The position numbers and the translations under genes were made by a program. DNA of 64,000 nt from Streptomyces sp. NBC_00234 (GTDB lineage Bacteria > Actinomycetota > Actinomycetes > Streptomycetales > Streptomycetaceae), in assembly GCF_036195325.1 (NCBI RefSeq), contig NZ_CP108101.1, positions 1,550,001-1,614,000 on the forward strand, read 5' to 3'. Positions 48,501-56,622 of the stretch are shown one piece after another (position 1 is the first letter of the stretch; each line of letters opens with the position of its first letter). A model generated the notes under the pieces. That model was not told where the DNA came from. It saw only the letters and a program-made list of their open reading frames with translations, and did not search any database.

Positions 48501-48567
48501 TGAATACCGCGAGCAGTCCGAGCAGGCCGGCAACTGCCGCCGCTCTGATGCGCGTTGATGATTGCAT
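45520..48567 (-). CDS. Secreted glycoside hydrolase family 31 with NPCBM domain
   Basis: This is a large extracellular glycosidase of 1015 residues. A signal peptide ends at about Ala30 (GSALA|EPS). An N-terminal galactose-mutarotase-like domain precedes the TIM barrel with YGMEIGDADCYLH, WMLVNDGYGCGYED, LDVAWIGAGY (likely nucleophile Asp), WSGDQSGSWEY (likely acid/base Asp) and GDVDGIFGG. Beta-sandwich domains follow, then a NEW3-like region and a C-terminal NPCBM sugar-binding domain (YEKGIGTHADSDIEVYLGG). This lineup resembles GH31 alpha-galactosidase/alpha-glucosidase types, and the linkage cannot be decided. No ribosome site is clear before ATG 48567. It appears inserted between PAC2 and mshC. 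Confidence 0.88.
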   Translation of the reverse strand: MQSSTRIRAAAVAGLLGLLAVFTGPGSALAEPSEPVGTTVGDITGFSADGPVYHLTAGKAEARVSFVSAETFRIELAPDGKFADPTGDDIVLPQGSPPRTAWADRGDRYELSASGGVTLRAYKSPLRFALYRADGSQVWSEAKGLSWDGEKTTQTLARGADEQFYGAGMQNGRGNTSHRDKTVEVGVDYNWDDGGHPNSVPFYLSSAGYGVYRNTYAPNTYAFTDPVTTSAREQRFDAYYFAGDAKDVIGQYTKLTGKPFLPPVYGMEIGDADCYLHNANRGERHTLDALKVADGYVENDMPNGWMLVNDGYGCGYEDLAETADGLQKRGMQLGLWTEDGIDKLADQVKAGQRVAKLDVAWIGAGYKFALDGCKDAYKGIEDNSDARGFTWAPESWAGAQRCGVQWSGDQSGSWEYIRWQIPTYAGATMSGLAYTTGDVDGIFGGSAKTYTRDLQWKMFLGTTMTMDGWAANDKQPFRYGEPYTSVNRDYLKLKESLLPYQYSYAHEATKTGVGMVRPLVLEYPDDPKAASDAAKYEFMSGEHFLVAPVYQDATERSSIYLPKGTWTDYWSGRTYQGPTTVDHYSAPLDTLPLFVKAGAAVPMWPGIRSYEDRTADSPLAWDVYPQGTSSFTLYEDDGVTRQHREGRYATQRAVVDAPKSGAGDVTVRIGESRGSFAGKQSVRPYEFTVHTGSVPSAVKLAGKLPQVRSAAELKAAKQGWWYDQDDRGGVVKVKTAPLSTGQAFTLTLENASAVGGKKPGATAAVSAPDAQEVGAGVAGAVSVDVTAGSADLTDTTVTLDVPEGWQVTPAAPVARIPAGTTRRVEVAVTPARDTTAGEARITALARYRSAGEARTTAQRLAVAVMPPPPAGDAWASDLVWLKSANGYGPAERDRSNGESGASDGHTLTLAGKTYEKGIGTHADSDIEVYLGGRCTAFTADVGIDDEINGYGEVAFSVEADGKMLWTSPKVTGASATVPVEVSLDGARHVRLKVTDTNGSKTGDHGDWAAARFTCA

Positions 48568-48570
48568 AGA

Positions 48571-48583
48571 GCGCTTTTAGCGC
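48571..48583 (-). promoter_or_regulatory. Palindrome directly before the GH31 start
   Basis: GCGCTTTTAGCGC (GCGCT-N3-AGCGC) lies 4-16 bases upstream of the GH31 ATG, where a ribosome site is expected, and no SD is seen. The TTTTAGCGC/GCGCTAAAA core is typical of sugar-repressor operators, so the mRNA may be leaderless with a repressor site near the start. This is inference. Confidence 0.45.
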
Positions 48584-48612
48584 AACTTCGAGCACTTGAC
48601 CACGGACAAAAG

Positions 48613-48653
48613 GAACCGGCCCCGAACTTCGTGAAGAAGTCCGGGGCCGGTTC
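48613..48653 (-). terminator. Rho-independent terminator after mshC
   Basis: A 17-bp stem with one mispair (48613-48629 with 48637-48653) carries a loop rich in A/G. On the minus strand it is followed by CCTTTTGT. It lies 39 bp past the mshC stop and isolates it from the GH31 gene. Confidence 0.8.
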
Positions 48654-48691
48654 TCGGAATCGGGCCACGCGGTGATCACACCGCCCGGCTG

Positions 48692-49921
48692 CTACAGGGC
48701 GACGCCGAGCAGGGCGTCGACGGTACGGGAGACGAGGCCGGGCGCACCCTCGTCCGTGCCGCCGTCGGCGTTCTGCAGAGCGGCCCAGCGGTCCACGGCG
48801 GCGAGTGCGGCCGGGGTGTCCAGGTCGTCGGCGAGGGCCTCGCGGACCTCTTCGACGAGGGCGTCGGCGGAGAGTCCGTCGGGGCGGGAGACGGCGGCGC
48901 GCCAGCGTCCGACACGCTCGACGGCGTCGGCCAGCACCTGGTCGGTCCACTCCCAGTCGGCCCGGTAGTGGTGCGAGAGCAGCGCCAGCCGGATCGCGGC
49001 CGGGTCCACGCCGTCGCGGCGCAGCGCCGACACGAAGACCAGGTTGCCCTTGGACTTCGACATCTTCTCGCCGTTCAGGCCGACCATGCCGGCGTGCACG
49101 TACGCCTGGGCGAACGGGTGCTCGCCGGTCAGCACCTGGGCGTGCGAGGCACCCATCTCGTGGTGCGGGAAGGCGAGGTCGGAGCCGCCCCCCTGGACGT
49201 CGAAGCCCATGCCGAGGTGGTCCAGGGCGATGGCGACGCACTCGATGTGCCAGCCGGGGCGGCCGAGGCCGAGCGTGCCACCGTCCCAGCTGGGCTCGCC
49301 CTCGCGGGCGGCCATCCACAGCATCGGGTCGAGGGGGTTCTTCTTGCCGGGGCGCTCGGGGTCGCCGCCGCGCTCGGCGGAGAGCAGCCGCATGGCTTCG
49401 GCGTCGAGGTTGGAGACCTCCCCGAAGTGCGGGTCGGCCTCGACGGAGAAGTACACGTCTCCGTCGAGCTCGTAGGCGGCTCCCGCGTCCCGGAGCCGTT
49501 CGACGAGCGGGACGATGCCGGGTATCGCCTCCACCGCGCCGATGTAGTGCTGCGGCGGGAGCATCCGCAGGGCGGTCATGTCCTCCCGGAAGAGGGCCGT
49601 CTCGCGCTCGGCGAGCTCGGTCCAGTCCTGACCGTCGCGTACGGCCCGCTCAAGCAGCGGATCATCCACGTCGGTCACGTTCTGGACGTAGTGAACCTGC
49701 CGCTTGGTGTCGAGCCACACGCGCTGAACGAGGTCGAACGCGTTGTAGGTCGCCGCATGACCCATGTGGGTCGCGTCGTACGGCGTGATGCCGCAGACAT
49801 AGATGCGGGCGACGGGACCGGGGTCAAGGGTGATCCGTCCGCCGGTCGCGGTGTCGTGGATCCGAAGGTCGCGGCCCTTGCCAGGCAGGGCGGGGACCTC
49901 AGAAGCGGGCCAGGCATGCAT
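48692..49921 (-). CDS. mshC: Cysteine:glucosaminyl-inositol ligase MshC
   Basis: MshC joins L-cysteine to 1-D-myo-inosityl-glucosaminide with ATP, the third step of mycothiol synthesis. The protein has 409 residues, matching the family, and is a class I cysteinyl-tRNA-synthetase relative. Cys43 ([15 protein letters not shown]) begins the zinc site, HMGH is the HIGH motif, GRPGWHIEC contributes further zinc ligands and KMSKS closes the ATP site. It is about 50 residues shorter than true CysRS, lacking its C-terminal anticodon domain, which decides between the two. It is in the conserved mshC-kinase-DUF3090-phosphatase neighbourhood. Confidence 0.93.
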   Translation of the reverse strand: MHAWPASEVPALPGKGRDLRIHDTATGGRITLDPGPVARIYVCGITPYDATHMGHAATYNAFDLVQRVWLDTKRQVHYVQNVTDVDDPLLERAVRDGQDWTELAERETALFREDMTALRMLPPQHYIGAVEAIPGIVPLVERLRDAGAAYELDGDVYFSVEADPHFGEVSNLDAEAMRLLSAERGGDPERPGKKNPLDPMLWMAAREGEPSWDGGTLGLGRPGWHIECVAIALDHLGMGFDVQGGGSDLAFPHHEMGASHAQVLTGEHPFAQAYVHAGMVGLNGEKMSKSKGNLVFVSALRRDGVDPAAIRLALLSHHYRADWEWTDQVLADAVERVGRWRAAVSRPDGLSADALVEEVREALADDLDTPAALAAVDRWAALQNADGGTDEGAPGLVSRTVDALLGVAL

Positions 49922-50128
49922 GTCATGAGCGTAACCGGACGATGCTTCCGGATACGAACCGGACCGGGGATCGTGGCCGAGGAGACAGTCTTGACGGCGG
50001 CGGTCCGCTCCCGTATCGGCAAGGGACCGGCCCGGCGGGATCAAGCCGGTCCAGTGGTCGAGAACAGGCCATCGAAGGCCGTGATCACCGGCCGGGGCTC
50101 CGCGATCACCCCGGTCCGCAACCGCCCG

Positions 50129-50977
50129 TCACACCGGCGGCCAGGGAATCGCCGGCCACTCCCCGCTCGGCTCCGGATGCCGCCCCGTGGCCACCAGAGC
50201 CGCCACACGCGCCCGCAGCGCGTCCAGCTCCGCCGGGGTGATCAGCTCGCCCAACCGGGTGGCGAGCGGCGCTCCCGGAGCGAGGTCCGCGGCCAGCCGG
50301 CCCAGAACCGCGACGGCCTCGTCCGTCAGCGGCTCGCCCGCCCAGCCCCACAGCAGGGTGCGCAGCTTGTCGTCGGCGTTGAAGGTGACGCCGTGGTCGA
50401 TTCCGTAGAGCCGGCCGCCCGGAGCGGGCAGCAGGTGCCCGCCCTTGCGGTCGCCGTTGTTGATCACCGCGTCGAGTACCGCGAGGCGCCGCAGCCGCGG
50501 ATCGTCCGCGTGCACCAGCAGGGCGGTCTTCCCCTCCCCGACCTCCGCGAAGCCCACGGCCTTCCAGCCGTCCCCGGGCTCCTCGCCCTCGACGAGCGCG
50601 AGGAGCGAATCCGCGTCCCCGTCGGCGGAGCCGTCCGGCGCCGCCTCGATCCACAGCTGGCACATGCCCTCGCCGTACGGGCCCTCACGCAGCACCGTCG
50701 GCGGCACGAGGCCCCACCCGGTCGCCTCGGAGATCTCGTACGCGGCGACCTCGCGCTGCGCGAGGGTCCCGTCGGGGAAGTCCCACAGCGGCTGCTCCCC
50801 GGCGACGGGCTTGTAGACGCAGGTCCGCTCCTCGCCCTCGTGCCCGACCGTGCAGTAGAGCACCGCGTTGGACGCGCCCCGGACCTGTCCGCGGACCGTG
50901 AGCTCCCCCTCCGCGAGGAGGGTCAGCAGCTCGGTCCCGCTCAGGCTCCGCGACGGTATCCGTTCTGGCGCGGGCAT
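50129..50977 (-). CDS. SCO1664-family kinase-like protein
   Basis: This protein has 282 residues and is related to the phosphatidylinositol 3/4-kinase-like fold. CVYKPVAGEQPLWDFPDGTLAQREVAAYE contains the likely ATP-binding Lys and Glu; INNGDRKGGHLL and GRLYGIDHGVTF match the catalytic and metal-binding loops of that fold. The substrate is unknown. ATG 50977 (AAGGA upstream) is inside the end of the DUF3090 gene (37-bp overlap), so the two are translationally coupled. The same gene order occurs near mshC in mycobacteria (Rv2133c region). Confidence 0.8.
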   Translation of the reverse strand: MPAPERIPSRSLSGTELLTLLAEGELTVRGQVRGASNAVLYCTVGHEGEERTCVYKPVAGEQPLWDFPDGTLAQREVAAYEISEATGWGLVPPTVLREGPYGEGMCQLWIEAAPDGSADGDADSLLALVEGEEPGDGWKAVGFAEVGEGKTALLVHADDPRLRRLAVLDAVINNGDRKGGHLLPAPGGRLYGIDHGVTFNADDKLRTLLWGWAGEPLTDEAVAVLGRLAADLAPGAPLATRLGELITPAELDALRARVAALVATGRHPEPSGEWPAIPWPPV

Positions 50978-51531
50978 ACGTGTCCTTCCGGGTCGAGCGG
51001 GAGGCTGCACAGCGGGCACGGCGGGCGGCCGGCGTTCACGACGTCCAGGGCGCGCTTGGCGAACGCACGGGCCTGCGCCCCGCTCAGCCGGACACGCAGC
51101 ATGGGCGGGCCGTTCTCCTCGTCCTGCAGGAGCCGCTCCTCGGCCTCCGCGAGGTCGTCCTCGGAGTCGGCGTCCAGCTCGACGAGCGCCTGCGCCTCGA
51201 CGATCATCCGCTGCTCCTCGCCGTCCCAGGCGAGAGCCATCGTGCCGACCCTGAACTCCTCCTCGACGGGTGCGTCGAGCGGCGCGGTGTCGGTGACGTC
51301 CATGGGCGCCACGGCGGGCACCGGCGAGTTGCCGCCGGTGCGTCTCACGACCTCGTCGAGCAGTTCGTCGATCCGTTCGGCCAACGCCGCGACCTGGGTC
51401 TTCTCCAGGGCCACGCTGGTGACCCGCCCCCTGGAGGAAGCCTGCAGGAAAAACGTACGGCGGCCAGGCAGCCCGACCGTACCGGCCACGAAACGGTCCG
51501 GGGGGTCATAGAGGAACACCTGACGGGACAC
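50941..51531 (-). CDS. DUF3090 family protein with zinc-finger-like end
   Basis: This is a 196-residue cytosolic protein of DUF3090. The N-terminus RQVFLYDPPDRFVAGTVGLPG is highly conserved across actinobacteria. The C-terminus ends in CPLCSLPLDPEGHVCPRQNGYRR, with three Cys and a His spaced like a treble-clef or zinc-ribbon site. No enzymatic motif is seen. It overlaps the kinase-like gene and is coupled to it. The mycobacterial counterpart (Rv2134c) lies in the same block; the function is unknown. Confidence 0.85.
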   Translation of the reverse strand: MSRQVFLYDPPDRFVAGTVGLPGRRTFFLQASSRGRVTSVALEKTQVAALAERIDELLDEVVRRTGGNSPVPAVAPMDVTDTAPLDAPVEEEFRVGTMALAWDGEEQRMIVEAQALVELDADSEDDLAEAEERLLQDEENGPPMLRVRLSGAQARAFAKRALDVVNAGRPPCPLCSLPLDPEGHVCPRQNGYRRGA

Positions 51532-51636
51532 GTCCTGTCTCCCTTGAGAATTGACGGCGAATGGGGGGGCGGCCGGAGTCCGGAGTGATGCTCCGGAGCG
51601 GCCCCTACGGCGCGTCCACCCTACTGCGCGGAGCGA

Positions 51637-52347
51637 TCACGGCGCCCCAGCGCCGCCCCCGACCGCCGCATCCGTCGGGTTGTCACGCGCCGCATCGACG
51701 CCGGCGGCCGGTTCGCGGGGGGCCAGGGAGGCGAAGTCCCCGGTGTCGCCCAGCCGGAGAAGGAAGGGCCGGAGCCGGGTGTAGCGGATCGCGGTGACCG
51801 AGCAGGGATCGGCGTGGACCCGCTGGAAGAGGTCGAGATGCATCCCGAGCGCGTCGGCGACAAGCGACTTGATGATGTCGCCGTGCGAGCACATCACGTA
51901 CGTCGCGTCGTCGCCGTGCTCGGCCTCGATACGGGCGTTCCAGTCGCGGACGGCGTCGACCGCCCTGGCCTGCATCGCCCGCATGGACTCGCCGCCGGGG
52001 AAGGCGGCGGCGGAGGGGTGCTGCTGGACGACGGCCATCAGCGGCTCGTCGGCCAGTTCCGCGAGCTTGCGTCCCGACCAGTCGCCGTAGTCGCACTCGC
52101 TGATCCGGTCCTCGGTGCTGAACGGCAGGCCGGGACGGGCGTCGAGCAGGGGCTGAAGCGTTTCGCGGCAGCGCTCCAGCGGACTGCTGACGGCGGCGGC
52201 GAGAGAGAGCGCGGCCAGCCGCCCGGGCAGCGCGGCAGCCTGTTCGGCGCCGCGTTCGTCCAGGGAGACACCGGGGGTGCGGCCGGCGAGCACTCCCGCG
52301 GTGTTGGCGGTGGAGCGACCGTGGCGTACGAGGATCAGCGTGGGCAT
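51637..52347 (-). CDS. Histidine phosphatase (phosphoglycerate-mutase-like)
   Basis: This is a cytosolic phosphatase of 236 residues in the MSMEG_4193 subfamily. LVRHGRS (near 7-13) carries the phosphorylated His; SSPLERCRET and the ECDYGDWSGRKL segment are subfamily marks; CSHGDIIKSL has the second catalytic His. The last 20 residues are Ala/Pro/Asp-rich and look disordered. The gene is upstream of the DUF3090 and kinase-like genes in the same direction. The substrate is unknown. Confidence 0.88.
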   Translation of the reverse strand: MPTLILVRHGRSTANTAGVLAGRTPGVSLDERGAEQAAALPGRLAALSLAAAVSSPLERCRETLQPLLDARPGLPFSTEDRISECDYGDWSGRKLAELADEPLMAVVQQHPSAAAFPGGESMRAMQARAVDAVRDWNARIEAEHGDDATYVMCSHGDIIKSLVADALGMHLDLFQRVHADPCSVTAIRYTRLRPFLLRLGDTGDFASLAPREPAAGVDAARDNPTDAAVGGGAGAP

Positions 52348-52413
52348 GGAAGCCAGCGTAGAGGGCAGCCGGGCAAAGGTGCGGAGCCGACGGAGGCAAG
52401 GAAGAATGCGCGC

Positions 52414-53400
52414 GTGATTGTCGACAGTGCCATCTACCGGGACGGGCGTCGTACCGACGGCCCCGCCGACCTCTCCCACGCCCTGGACGAGGCACGGGCC
52501 ACCGGGGACGCGTTCCTCTGGATCGGGCTCCACGAGCCGACGGAGAAGGAGTTCGCGCTCGTCAGCAGCGAGTTCGGGCTCCACCCGCTGGCGGTCGAGG
52601 ACGCGCTGCGGGCCCACCAGCGGCCCAAGCTGGAGGTCTACGACGACTCGCTGTTCGTCGTCATCAAGCCGGTCGTGTACGAGCCGGAGAGCGACACGGT
52701 GAGCGCCGACGAGCTGATGGTCTTCATCGGTGATTCGTTCGTCGTGACGGTCAGACACGGCGAGAGCGCGCCCCTGGCGGCCGTACGCCGACGCCTGGAG
52801 TCCGAGCCCGAGGTGCTCAAGCACGGCCCCACCGCGGTGCTGTACGCGGTCAGCGACGCGATCGTGGACCACTACATCGACGTGGCCGCGGAGCTCCAGG
52901 TGGACCTGGAGGAGCTGGAGACGCAGGTGTTCGCGCCGAGCGGCACCGTCGACGCGTCGAATCCCGCGGCCCGCATCTACACGTTCAAGCGCCAGGTGCT
53001 CGAGTTCCGCCGGGCCACCGGTCCGCTGACCTCGCCGATGAACCGCCTCGCGAGCGCGGGGGTGCCCTTCGTCCACGAGCACGCGCAGCCGTTCTTCCGG
53101 GACGTGAGCGACCACCTGACGCGCGTCAACGAACAGGTGGAGGGACTGGACCGGCTGCTGTCGGACATTCTCTCGGCCCATCTGGCGCAGATGGGGGTGC
53201 GCCAGAACGACGACATGCGGAAGATCTCGGCGTGGGCGGCCATGGCCGCTGTCCCGACCATGGTCGCCGGCGTCTACGGCATGAACTTCGACCACATGCC
53301 GGAGCTGCACTGGGTGTGGACGTATCCGGCGGTGGTCGTGCTGATGGCCGGTGCGGTCTTCGGCCTGCACCGCCTGTTCAAGCGCCGCGGCTGGCTCTGA
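52414..53400 (+). CDS. corA: CorA-like magnesium/cobalt transporter
   Basis: This is a pentameric divalent-cation channel of the inner membrane, 328 residues. A large N-terminal cytosolic domain (alpha/beta then long helices) is followed by two transmembrane helices at the C-terminus; YGMNFDHMPEL is the GMN selectivity motif between them. The start is GTG at 52414 with AAGGAAG upstream; another ATG eight bases earlier is out of frame. It is divergent from the histidine phosphatase gene by 66 bp. Confidence 0.92.
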   Translation: MIVDSAIYRDGRRTDGPADLSHALDEARATGDAFLWIGLHEPTEKEFALVSSEFGLHPLAVEDALRAHQRPKLEVYDDSLFVVIKPVVYEPESDTVSADELMVFIGDSFVVTVRHGESAPLAAVRRRLESEPEVLKHGPTAVLYAVSDAIVDHYIDVAAELQVDLEELETQVFAPSGTVDASNPAARIYTFKRQVLEFRRATGPLTSPMNRLASAGVPFVHEHAQPFFRDVSDHLTRVNEQVEGLDRLLSDILSAHLAQMGVRQNDDMRKISAWAAMAAVPTMVAGVYGMNFDHMPELHWVWTYPAVVVLMAGAVFGLHRLFKRRGWL

Positions 53401-53418
53401 GCCCGCCGCCGCGCGGAC

Positions 53419-54207
53419 TCAGGCGAACTCGGGCTCGACCGTGGCGGGGCCGCCCAGGGCGTCGCGCCGCGAGGGGGCTTCCAGCGTCACCATGCGGCGC
53501 CAGCCGATCAGCCGCTCGTACGCGTACACGGCGTGGATGCCCGCAGCCAGCAGCGCCGACTTGGCCCTGGGCCAGCGCAGGAGCGCGCCCATGTTCGCCA
53601 TCACGGCGAGGCTGACGTCCCGGTAGACCCGGATCTCGGCGTGGGCGCACTCCCGCAGGGTCCGCTGGATCGCGCGGCCGTGCCCGGCGCGGGCGAAGCG
53701 CAGCAGCTCCTCGTGGCAGTACGCGAGGTGGTTGTCCTCGTCGTTCGAGATCATCTTCACCGCGCGGCCGAGATCGGGGTGGTCGGCGAAGTGCTTGCGC
53801 AGCAGCTGCATCTGCTCGGAGGCGCGCTGCTCGGTGACCCTGCTGTGCGCCAGGTAGGTGATGACGTCCTGCTCCGAGAGCGGTTCGTCGCGCTTGAGCC
53901 GGTCGTGGGAGAGCCCGATGCCCTGTTGCTCCAGAAGCATCGTGTAGTCGGTCTCGGAGGGGACGTCCGACGGCCTCAGCCCGCGCTTCCTCAGCAGGGC
54001 GTTGAAGATCCGGCCGTGCTTGTCCTCGTCGGCGCCGTGCCGGACGATCTTGGGAGCCAGGTCCAGCTGGCTCGGGGGGACGAGCGCCGCGATTCGGCCG
54101 TTCTCCCAGCCGCCCTGGGCCTCGCCGCCGGCAGCGATGGAACAGAAGAGCCGGTACGCGTCGTCGTCGTCGAGAATCTCCTGGAACAGACTTTTTGCCG
54201 AGAGCAT
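53419..54207 (-). CDS. Ferritin-like (rubrerythrin-type) protein
   Basis: This is a four-helix ferritin-like protein of 262 residues. Metal-type pairs are DEDKHGRIF (near 56-64), NDEDNHLAYCHEE (near 157-169) and ECAHAEIRVYRD; these ExxH-like motifs could bind a di-iron site, though the first helix uses DEDKH instead of the usual ExxH. The function is unknown. The ATG at 54207 is used, with GGAGG eight bases upstream; a GTG three bases earlier is almost equally good. It converges with corA with an 18-bp gap. Confidence 0.75.
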   Translation of the reverse strand: MLSAKSLFQEILDDDDAYRLFCSIAAGGEAQGGWENGRIAALVPPSQLDLAPKIVRHGADEDKHGRIFNALLRKRGLRPSDVPSETDYTMLLEQQGIGLSHDRLKRDEPLSEQDVITYLAHSRVTEQRASEQMQLLRKHFADHPDLGRAVKMISNDEDNHLAYCHEELLRFARAGHGRAIQRTLRECAHAEIRVYRDVSLAVMANMGALLRWPRAKSALLAAGIHAVYAYERLIGWRRMVTLEAPSRRDALGGPATVEPEFA

Positions 54208-54366
54208 CACTGCCACCTCCGTACCTGTGTCCGCAGAGACAAAGTCAAATGCGGTACGGGGAAGTAGGCAACACGAGAACCGCCCGGCGGAGGCCGAACG
54301 GTCACCGTGCGAAACGAAGTGTCTCCGTTGCGTAACCGAGCGGCACGTGGCGCGTTGTTCCACGTA

Positions 54367-54409
54367 ACGGCCGTGGCGGGGAAGACCCCCGAGCCCCCAC
54401 CACGGCCGT
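54367..54409 (-). terminator. Hairpin after the F420-type oxidoreductase gene
   Basis: A 10-bp perfect stem (ACGGCCGTGG 54367-54376 with CCACGGCCGT 54400-54409) has a 23-base loop that can itself pair. It lies 39 bp past the oxidoreductase stop at 54448. Confidence 0.6.
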
Positions 54410-54447
54410 AGTGCTGCCCCTGGACCGCCCGGACGGGGCGGACGGGG

Positions 54448-55497
54448 TTACGCGAGGCCGGCGCGCTCCAGGGCGTCCGTGCCGGCGCGCAGGGCCGTGA
54501 TCCGCTCGTCGAGCGTGAAGCCCGCGGGAGCGAGGGTCAGCGTGGTGACACCGGCCGCCTCGTACGCCTGCATCCGTTCGGCGATCCGCTCCACCGAACC
54601 CAGCAGCGTGGTCTGGTCGATGAGCTGGTGCGGTACGGCGGCGGCTGCGCCGCTCTTGTCGCCCGCCAGGTACTTGTCCTGGATCTCGGCGGCTTCCTTC
54701 TCGTACCCCATGCGCTGGGCGAGCTGGTTGTAGAAGTTCTGCTTGCGGCTGCCCATGCCGCCGACGTACAGCGCGGTGTACGGGCGGAACATGTCGGCGA
54801 GGCCCTTGACGTCGTCGCCGACGGCGAGCGGCAGCGTCGGGCAGACGTCGAAGCCCTCCATGGTCTTCCCGGCCTTCTCGCGGCCCGCCCGCAGGTACTT
54901 CAGGGCGGTGTCCTCGAGGTGCTCGGCGGACGGGAAGATCAGCAGCGCCCCGTCGGCGATCTCGCCGGTCTGCTCCAGGTTCTTCGGCCCGATGGCGGCG
55001 ATGTACAGCGGAATGTGCTCGCGCTCCGGGTGCACGGTGAGCTTGATGGGCTTGCCGGGGCCGTCGGGCAGCGGGAGCGTCCAGTGCTCCCCCTCGTACG
55101 AGAGGCGCTCGCGCGACATGGCCTTGCGGACGATCTCGACGTACTCGCGGGTGCGGGCCAGCGGCTTGTCGAACTTGACGCCGTACCAGCCCTCGGAGAC
55201 CTGCGGGCCCGAGACGCCGAGGCCGAGCCGGAAGCGGCCTCCGGAGAGCGAGTCGAGGGTGGCCGCGGTCATCGCGGTCATCGCGGGCTGCCTGGCCGGG
55301 ATCTGCATGATCGCGGAGCCGACGTCGATGGACTCCGTCTGGGCGGCGACCCAGGACAGCACGGTGGGGGCGTCGGAGCCATAGGCCTCGGCCGCCCAGC
55401 AGACGTCGTAGCCGAGCCGGTCGGCCTCCTGGGCGACGGCGAGGTTGTCGCCGTCCATTCCCGCTCCCCAGTAACCGAGATTGATGCCGAGCCGCAT
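54448..55497 (-). CDS. LLM-class F420-dependent oxidoreductase
   Basis: This is a luciferase-like-fold oxidoreductase of 349 residues that probably uses coenzyme F420. Features include INLGYWGAGMDGDNLAVAQEADRLGYDVCW, SAIMQIPARQPAMTAMTAATLDSLSGGRFRLGLGVSG (the F420/substrate strand) and IPLYIAAIGPKNLEQ. The substrate is unknown. ATG 55497 with GGGAG nearby is chosen; an ATG four codons upstream is also possible. It is divergent from the aldo/keto reductase gene. Confidence 0.87.
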   Translation of the reverse strand: MRLGINLGYWGAGMDGDNLAVAQEADRLGYDVCWAAEAYGSDAPTVLSWVAAQTESIDVGSAIMQIPARQPAMTAMTAATLDSLSGGRFRLGLGVSGPQVSEGWYGVKFDKPLARTREYVEIVRKAMSRERLSYEGEHWTLPLPDGPGKPIKLTVHPEREHIPLYIAAIGPKNLEQTGEIADGALLIFPSAEHLEDTALKYLRAGREKAGKTMEGFDVCPTLPLAVGDDVKGLADMFRPYTALYVGGMGSRKQNFYNQLAQRMGYEKEAAEIQDKYLAGDKSGAAAAVPHQLIDQTTLLGSVERIAERMQAYEAAGVTTLTLAPAGFTLDERITALRAGTDALERAGLA

Positions 55498-55638
55498 AAC
55501 CGCTCCCATACTGATCAGTAACGTCCCTGTGGTTCCGGACTCTAGCGCGCGGGACCTCGCTCCGGCAGGGCCCGGCCCCTCGTCACGTTGTCCACAGGCT
55601 TCCACTCCATGGGGTGATGGCCAGTAATCTCAGCGCCC

Positions 55639-56622
55639 ATGGAGCAGAGGCATCTCGGCCGTACCGGCCTTCGCGTGTCCCGGATCGGGCTCGGCACTCT
55701 CACCTGGGGCCGGGACACCGACGAACACGACGCCGCCGACCAGCTCAAAGCCTTCTGGGACGCGGGCGGCACGCTGGTCGACACGGCCGATGTGTACGGC
55801 GGCGGGGAGGCCGAATATCTGCTCGGGCGATTCGTCGACAGCCTGGTGCCGCGGCAGGATCTGGTCATCGCCACCAAGGCAGGCAGCGTGCCCGATCCCT
55901 ACCGCCGCTTCGACGGATCGCGCGGCCATCTGCTCGCCGCGCTCGACGCCTCGCTCGACCGTCTCGGCACGGACTACGTGGACCTGTGGCAGATCCACGC
56001 CTTCGATCCGGTGACCCCTCTCGAAGAGACGCTCCACGCCGTCGACCTCGCGGTGTCGTCCGGACGCGTCAGATACGCGGGGGTGTCGAACTTCTGCGGC
56101 TGGCAGCTCGCGAAGGCGGCCACCTGGCAGCTCGCGGCTCCCGGCATACGCAGTCGGCTGGCGAGTACGCAGATGGAGTACTCGCTGCTCCAGCGGGGCG
56201 TGGAGCGGGAGGTGCTGCCGGCCGCGCTCGACCTGGGAGTGGGGCTGCTGCCCTCGTCCCCGCTGGGGCGTGGCGTGCTGACGGGCAAGTACCGGCTGGG
56301 CACCCCCTCGGACTCGCGCGGCGCCTCGGAACACCTGGCTCCGTTCGTCGAGCCGTATCTCGACGACCCGGCGAGCCGCATCGTGGACGCGGTGGCCACG
56401 GCGGCCGAAGGACTCTCCACCACCGCGCTCCACGTGGCACTCGCCTGGGTGCGGGACCGCCCCGGAGTGGTGGCCCCGATCATCGGCGCGCGCAACGCGC
56501 AGCAGCTCACGGAGGCTTTGTCAGTGGAGGCGCTTAGTCTTCCTGACGAGATCTGCCAGGCGCTCGACGACGTGTCGGCGCCCGTGCACCGCTATCCCGA
56601 CCAGGACTGGAGCACGCTGTGA
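55639..56622 (+). CDS. Aldo/keto reductase
   Basis: This is an NADPH-dependent aldo/keto reductase of 327 residues. It has LGRTGLRVSRIGLGTLTWG, the AKR entry with DTADVYGGGEAEYLLG (catalytic Asp/Tyr), Lys in VIATKAGS, and His in WQIHAFDP, the full Asp-Tyr-Lys-His tetrad. The C-terminus has PIIGARNAQQL. The substrate is unknown. The next gene starts as GTGA on its stop, so they are translationally coupled. Confidence 0.9.
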   Translation: MEQRHLGRTGLRVSRIGLGTLTWGRDTDEHDAADQLKAFWDAGGTLVDTADVYGGGEAEYLLGRFVDSLVPRQDLVIATKAGSVPDPYRRFDGSRGHLLAALDASLDRLGTDYVDLWQIHAFDPVTPLEETLHAVDLAVSSGRVRYAGVSNFCGWQLAKAATWQLAAPGIRSRLASTQMEYSLLQRGVEREVLPAALDLGVGLLPSSPLGRGVLTGKYRLGTPSDSRGASEHLAPFVEPYLDDPASRIVDAVATAAEGLSTTALHVALAWVRDRPGVVAPIIGARNAQQLTEALSVEALSLPDEICQALDDVSAPVHRYPDQDWSTL

